From an uncultured Eubacteriales bacterium (GTDB lineage Bacteria > Bacillota > Clostridia > Christensenellales > Aristaeellaceae), in the NCBI GenBank assembly GCA_944353735.1, contig CALVPU010000223.1:1-8128 (forward strand): DNA of 8,128 nt. The letters are read 5' to 3'. A program made the translations under genes and the position numbers. Positions 4,489 through 8,128 of the stretch are shown one piece after another (the first letter of the stretch is position 1; each line of letters begins with the position of its first letter). The notes beneath the pieces were generated by a model. That model was given only the letters and a program-made list of their open reading frames with translations, ran no database searches and was not told where the DNA came from.

Positions 4489-5421
4489 ATGACTGTTGCA
4501 GAAATCCTGAAGAACCGCATGGCCTTTTCCTTTGAGGTCTTCCCGCCCAAGACGGATGCCGGCATGGAGAAGCTCTGCGGCGAGGGCGGCGTCCTCGATC
4601 ACCTCTACGAGCTGAATCCGGACTACATCTCCTGCACCTACGGCGCTGGCGGAACGAACGTCGGCAAGAACCTCGAAGTGCTCGACAAGATCCAGAAGGA
4701 TGGCAAGTGCATCCCGGTGACCCACTTCACCTGCGTGGCGAACACCAAGGAGGGCATGAAGGAGCAGCTGGACAACTACCTCGCCCATGGCATCAACCAC
4801 ATGCTCGCCCTGCGCGGCGACATCCCCTTCGGCTGGACGGGCACCAACGGCGACCTGCACTACGCCACCGAGCTGGTGAAGTTCGTCCGCAAGGAGTACG
4901 GCGACAAGTTCACCATCGCCGTCGCGGGTTCTCCGGAAGGCCACATCGCCTGCCGCAGCATTGAAGCGGACATCTCCTTCCTGAAGCAGAAGCAGGACGA
5001 GGGCGCCGACTACATCATGACCCAGCTGTGCTGGGACATGGACCAGTTCCGCTGGTGGATGGACGCCATCCGCGCCGCGGGCATCTGGCTGCCGGTCGAC
5101 GTCGGCATCATGCCGGTGCTCGACGCCGCCGCGACGATCAACATGGCGCTGTCCCGCAACGGCTGCGTCATGCCGCGCGCGCTGGCGGAGATCATCTCCA
5201 AGCACTGGATCTTCCCGAATCCCTTCGCGCCCAATGAGAGCGAAGAGTCCATCGCGAAGAAGAAGGCCGAGTTCAAGGAAGCGGGTCTGGAGTACACCAT
5301 CCGCCTGATCGACGAGTACCGCGTCTGCGGCATCGACGGCATCCACCTCTACGCGCTGAACAAGTACGAGGACGTCACGCGTCTGGTCAAGGAATCCGGC
5401 ATCATGGACTACATCGGCTGA
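4489..5421 (+). CDS. metF: 5,10-methylenetetrahydrofolate reductase
   Basis: A 310-residue FAD-containing TIM-barrel enzyme that reduces methylene-THF to methyl-THF, the last step on THF in the methyl branch of the Wood-Ljungdahl pathway and the methyl source for methionine. Signatures: FSFEVFPPK with Glu16 (equivalent to E. coli Glu28), YGAGGT (51-56), HFTC (79-82), LRGDIP with Asp111 (equivalent to Asp120), TELVKFVRKEYG, GAD..MTQLCWD with the flavin/folate-site Gln, and VGIMPV. Length is normal for the family. AGGAGG about 8 bases upstream fixes the ATG at 4489; an in-frame ATG at 4417 has no RBS and sits at the expected transcription start. Acetogen MetF often works with the zinc/iron-sulfur partner MetV, which is not in this window. 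The acs genes follow after a structured gap. Confidence 0.97.
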   Translation: MTVAEILKNRMAFSFEVFPPKTDAGMEKLCGEGGVLDHLYELNPDYISCTYGAGGTNVGKNLEVLDKIQKDGKCIPVTHFTCVANTKEGMKEQLDNYLAHGINHMLALRGDIPFGWTGTNGDLHYATELVKFVRKEYGDKFTIAVAGSPEGHIACRSIEADISFLKQKQDEGADYIMTQLCWDMDQFRWWMDAIRAAGIWLPVDVGIMPVLDAAATINMALSRNGCVMPRALAEIISKHWIFPNPFAPNESEESIAKKKAEFKEAGLEYTIRLIDEYRVCGIDGIHLYALNKYEDVTRLVKESGIMDYIG

Positions 5422-5423
5422 TT

Positions 5424-5640
5424 CGCAATCAGCGAGCCCGGCGGGCGGCTTTCGAGCCGGCCGCCGTCGGCGCGGATTGCGGAAGCTGCATTTCGCGCGC
5501 TTTGCGGCGTGGATTCGGGGATTCGCGCCGCCGCGCGCGGGCGACTGCGCGAACGCAAGCGTTCGCTTCCGACGCGGGAAGGGCCGCCGGCGGGGCGCGG
5601 CGTTGGCTGCGCGCGCCTCGCGGACGAGGCGCATGCCCTT
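5424..5640 (+). other. Hairpin-rich metF-acsD intergenic segment
   Basis: The 257-base gap between metF and acsD holds a series of long inverted repeats. First, CGCAATC (5424-5430) pairs with GATTGCG (5475-5481), enclosing a 12-bp, one-mismatch stem (5439-5450 with 5455-5466, TTCG loop). Second, CGCGCGC and GCGGCG (5494-5500, 5504-5509) pair with CGCCGC and GCGCGCG (5526-5531, 5533-5539). Third, GCGAACG/CGTTCGC (5549-5566). Fourth, AAGGGC (5579-5584) with GCCCTT (5635-5640) encloses an 8-bp CGGA-loop hairpin (5613-5632). There is no U tract and no convincing coding frame or promoter. It may be a terminator/antiterminator leader, an mRNA processing region or a structured RNA; I match no known class. 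Confidence 0.55.
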
Positions 5641-5678
5641 CAACAGGCGATTGAGATTAGACTAGGGGGATTACGATT

Positions 5679-6623
5679 ATGGCTTTCACTCCGAAGAAGC
5701 AGGCTTTCAACGCGAAGATCAATGCCGTCACCCTCGGAACGGGCGAGAAGAGCATTGTCATCGGCGGCGAAAACGTCCTGCCGTTCTATACCTTTGACGC
5801 GCCCATGGAGAACAGCCCGAAGATCGCGGTGGAGATCCGCGATACCGGCATGGAGGGCGAGACGCTGCCCGGCATGCTCGCGTTCTACGAGGGCTGCAAG
5901 ACGGCGGTCGACATGGCGAAGAAGGCCGAGACGATGCCCGGCGCCTCCGCCATCTGCCTGCATTTCGAGAGCGCGGACCCCAACGGCGCGAACAAGTCCG
6001 TCGAGGAGTGCGTGGAACTGGCGAAGGCGGTCGCCGACGCCACCAGCCTGCCCATCATCGTCATGGGCTGCAAGAACATCGAGAAGGATGCCCAGCTCTT
6101 TGGCGCCATCTCCGACGCGCTGCAGGGCAAGAACATTCTGGTGCTTTCCTCCCGTGAAGAGAACTACAAGACCGTCGGCGCGTCCGCGGGCCTGGCGTAC
6201 AATCAGAAGGTCGGCGCTGAATCCGCCGTGGACATCAACCTCGCCAAGCAGCTCAACGTGCTGCTGACCCAGCTGGGCGTGCCCGCCGCGAGCATCTGCA
6301 TGAACCTCGGCTCCTCCGCCGCGGGCTACGGCTTCGAATACCTCTCCTCCACGCTCGACCGCGTGAAGGCGGCGGCGCTGGCGCAGAACGACAACATGCT
6401 GCAGATGCCCATCGTCACCCCCGTCTCCACCGAGACCTGGGGCGTGAAGGAGGCCATGCTGCCCGAATCCGAGGCGCCGGAATGGGGCCCGGTCGAGGAG
6501 CGCGGCATCGAGATGGAAGTGTGCACCGCTTCCGCCTGCCTGGTCGGCGGTTCCAACGTCGTCATCATGAGACATCCCGCTTCCATCGCGACGATCGCCA
6601 AGTTCATCGACAGTCTGATGTAA
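5679..6623 (+). CDS. acsD: CODH/ACS complex, corrinoid iron-sulfur protein small (delta) subunit
   Basis: A 314-residue TIM-barrel protein that pairs with AcsC to form the corrinoid iron-sulfur protein, the carrier of the methyl group between methyl-THF and acetyl-CoA synthase. Typical features are IVIGGENVLPFYTFDAPMEN (about 26-45), AVEIRDTG, LHFESADPN, LPIIVMGCKN, and in the C-terminal half AAGYGFEYLSSTLDR (about 212-226) and QMPIVTPVSTETWGVKEA. Length is close to the usual 310-320 residues. The ATG has AGGGGGA 8 bases upstream, weaker than the SD of acsC. It is followed 22 bases later by acsC, clearly the same operon. No convincing promoter was found in the 257 bases before it, so it may be read from the metF promoter. 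Confidence 0.96.
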   Translation: MAFTPKKQAFNAKINAVTLGTGEKSIVIGGENVLPFYTFDAPMENSPKIAVEIRDTGMEGETLPGMLAFYEGCKTAVDMAKKAETMPGASAICLHFESADPNGANKSVEECVELAKAVADATSLPIIVMGCKNIEKDAQLFGAISDALQGKNILVLSSREENYKTVGASAGLAYNQKVGAESAVDINLAKQLNVLLTQLGVPAASICMNLGSSAAGYGFEYLSSTLDRVKAAALAQNDNMLQMPIVTPVSTETWGVKEAMLPESEAPEWGPVEERGIEMEVCTASACLVGGSNVVIMRHPASIATIAKFIDSLM

Positions 6624-6645
6624 GTGGGGAAGGAGGAAATATACC

Positions 6646-7992
6646 ATGGCACTCAAAGGTCTTGACATTTTTAAGCTGACTCCGAAGAAGAACTGCAAGG
6701 AATGCGGCAGCCCCACCTGCATGGCGTTCGCGATGAAGGTCGCGCAGGGCGCGGTGCCGATCGAGAAGTGCCCCTACATGTCTCAGGAGGCGCTTGAGAC
6801 GCTGTCCGAGGCGACGGCGCCGCTGATGAAGACCATCGAAGTCGGAACCGGCGACAACGCCCACAAGCTCGGCGGCGAGACGGTGCTGTTCCGTCACGAG
6901 AAGACCCTCGTCAGCAAGAACCTGTTCGCGGGTCTCGTGCGCTCCGACATGACCGACGCCGAGATCGACGCCAAGATCGCCGACTTCGAGAAGGTCGACT
7001 ACGAGCGCATCGGCGAGCGCGAATACGTCGAATTCCTCTATGTCGAGTACGCCGGCAACGGCGCGGACAAGTACACGGCGCTGGTGGAGAAGGCCGTCAA
7101 GGCCAACCGCGCGCTCGTGCTCGCCTGCGCGGACGCCGAGGTCGCCAAGGCGGCGCTGGCGCTGTGCAAGGACCTCAAGCCGATCCTCAACGGCGCGAAC
7201 AAGGACAACCTCGAGGCCATGAACGCCGTCGCTACCGAAGCGGGCGTCGTGCTGGGCGTGACCGGCGAGAGCCTGTCCGAGATCTACGACACCGTCAAGG
7301 CGCTCGAGGGCAAGGGCAACAAGAAGCTCGTCATCGACGTCACCGGCAAGACGATCAAGGAAACCTATGCCAACGCCGTGCTCGTGCGGCGCACGAACCT
7401 CAAGGACGGCGACCGCAGCCTGGGCTATCCGTCCATCGTCAACGTCGCCAAGCTCGCCGAGGGCGATCCCCACATGGAGACCGCGCTGGCGGCGGCGTTC
7501 ACGCTCAAGTATGGCTCCATCCTCGTCATGGACAAGATGGGCTACGCCGAGGCGCTGGCGCTGTGCGGCCTGCGCCAGAACATCTACACCGACCCGCAGA
7601 AGCCGATGAAGGTCGCCCCGGGCATCTACCCGCTCAACGGCGCGGACGAGAATTCGCCCTGCTCGCTGACCGTCGACTTCGCGCTGACCTACTTCCTGGT
7701 TTCCGGCGAGTACGAGCGCTCGAAGTGCCCGGTCAACCTGCTCATCAGCGACGCCAGCGGCATGTCCGTGCTGACCGCGTGGGCGGCGGGCAAGTTCTCC
7801 GCCGGCACGATCAAGAAGTTCTTCGACGAGTACGACATCGAGAACAAGGTCAAGTCCCGCACCCTGATCATCCCGGGCAAGGTCGCCGTCATGAAGGGCG
7901 AGATCGAAGCCAAGCTGCCGGGTTGGAACGTCGTCGTCGGTCCGATGGAGGCTGTCCAGCTGGTCAAGTTCATTCGGGATTTCAAGGGCTGA
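6646..7992 (+). CDS. acsC: CODH/ACS complex, corrinoid iron-sulfur protein large (gamma) subunit
   Basis: A 448-residue protein with an N-terminal [4Fe-4S] domain, a TIM barrel and a C-terminal cobamide-binding domain. Cys17, Cys20, Cys25 and Cys42 give the CX2CX4CX16C pattern for the low-potential cluster that reactivates Co(II) to Co(I). The middle (about 65-310) is barrel-like, with RTNLKDGDRSLGYPSIVN near 246-263. The end, including NLLISDASGMSVLTAWAAGK (about 365-384) and FIRDFKG at the terminus, is the corrinoid domain, which accepts the methyl group delivered by AcsE and hands it to acetyl-CoA synthase. AAGGAGG lies 9 bases before the ATG. Length is full for the family. A GC hairpin separates it from acsE. 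Confidence 0.97.
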   Translation: MALKGLDIFKLTPKKNCKECGSPTCMAFAMKVAQGAVPIEKCPYMSQEALETLSEATAPLMKTIEVGTGDNAHKLGGETVLFRHEKTLVSKNLFAGLVRSDMTDAEIDAKIADFEKVDYERIGEREYVEFLYVEYAGNGADKYTALVEKAVKANRALVLACADAEVAKAALALCKDLKPILNGANKDNLEAMNAVATEAGVVLGVTGESLSEIYDTVKALEGKGNKKLVIDVTGKTIKETYANAVLVRRTNLKDGDRSLGYPSIVNVAKLAEGDPHMETALAAAFTLKYGSILVMDKMGYAEALALCGLRQNIYTDPQKPMKVAPGIYPLNGADENSPCSLTVDFALTYFLVSGEYERSKCPVNLLISDASGMSVLTAWAAGKFSAGTIKKFFDEYDIENKVKSRTLIIPGKVAVMKGEIEAKLPGWNVVVGPMEAVQLVKFIRDFKG

Positions 7993-8004
7993 TCTGAATC
8001 CATC

Positions 8005-8029
8005 GCGCGGCGCGCAGTGCGCGCCGCGC
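8005..8029 (+). repeat. GC-only intergenic hairpin between acsC and acsE
   Basis: GCGCGGCGCGC (8005-8015) and GCGCGCCGCGC (8019-8029) form a perfect 11-bp stem with an AGT loop, 12 bases after the acsC stop. No U tract follows. It may protect the 3' end of acsDC mRNA or tune acsE expression; it is unlikely to stop transcription fully. Confidence 0.6.
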
Positions 8030-8060
8030 CCCTCAGAAACACGTAAAGGAGCGAATAACC

Positions 8061-8128
8061 ATGGCAAAGTTCATCACCATCGGCGAGCGCATCCACTGCA
8101 TTTCGCCGGCGATCCGCGAAGCAATGGC
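8061..8128 (+). CDS. acsE: Methyl-THF:corrinoid iron-sulfur protein methyltransferase, N-terminal fragment (runs off right edge)
   Basis: Only 22 codons are visible. The translation MAKFITIGERIHCISPAIRE has the IGERI motif at the first barrel strand of the pterin-binding methyltransferase/dihydropteroate synthase fold. Position directly after acsD-acsC makes AcsE, which moves the methyl group from methyl-THF to the corrinoid cobalt, by far the best choice over a true dihydropteroate synthase or a MetH-type domain. AAAGGAG lies about 10 bases before the ATG. About 90% of the gene lies beyond the window, so identity rests on the short motif and the context. Confidence 0.82.
   Translation, partial: MAKFITIGERIHCISPAIREAM

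Noticed and set aside
5424..5640. Small coding gene in the metF-acsD gap
   Set aside because: Open frames exist but are Arg/Ala-rich, lack an SD and look like products of G/C-rich repeats; hairpin structure is the stronger signal.
4348..5643. Open frame of 431 codons on the minus strand opposite metF
   Set aside because: Antisense shadow of metF; repetitive Arg/Val/Asp-rich translation, no ribosome binding site and no recognisable motif.
6604..8067. Open frame of 487 codons on the minus strand opposite acsC
   Set aside because: A mirror of strong third-position G/C bias in acsC; the translation is low-complexity and matches no family, while the plus strand is clearly acsC.
1..8128. CRISPR arrays, tRNA or rRNA genes, insertion sequences, integrases, attachment sites
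   Set aside because: No regularly spaced repeats, cloverleaf genes, transposase motifs or terminal repeats were seen; base composition and codon use are even across the genes.

Overview
The window looks like a high-G+C chromosomal segment of an anaerobic Bacillota (Clostridia-type) bacterium that runs the Wood-Ljungdahl pathway. The reasons are methylenetetrahydrofolate reductase followed by acsD, acsC and the start of acsE, a nickel-accessory cooT gene, ECF-type vitamin transporters, tetrahydrofolate (THF) riboswitches and strong AAGGAGG ribosome binding sites. The lineage below phylum level cannot be told from the sequence alone.

Left third (1-2850), folate supply. On the minus strand an ECF transporter S component is followed by folC, which runs off the left edge. 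On the plus strand, diverging from it, is folT, a folate S component with an unusual C-terminal extension. The 589-base gap between them (1124-1712) is fully used: two back-to-back consensus-like promoters, each followed by its own THF riboswitch and then a hairpin that hides the Shine-Dalgarno sequence. Import (two S components) and retention (polyglutamylation by FolC) therefore appear to be under feedback from reduced folate. A 13-bp inverted repeat ends this part.

Middle (2860-4361), metal handling. A CsoR/RcnR/InrS-type repressor gene (minus strand) with a His-rich N-terminal extension diverges from a His/Cys-rich small protein, a CooT-like nickel protein and a 76-residue protein of unknown function. 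The first of these has a perfect TTGACA-17-TATAAT promoter. A G/C-tract dyad nested in an AT-rich inverted repeat lies between the divergent promoters. The natural reading is a nickel-responsive accessory cluster for the Ni enzyme CODH/ACS.

Right half (4383-8128), methyl branch. metF has its own promoter. After a 257-base, hairpin-rich gap come acsD and acsC (small and large subunits of the corrinoid iron-sulfur protein) and the first 22 codons of acsE, which encodes the methyltransferase that moves the methyl group from methyl-THF to the corrinoid protein. Together the window links folate uptake, nickel supply and the THF-dependent methyl branch. No tRNA, rRNA, CRISPR array or mobile element was seen.
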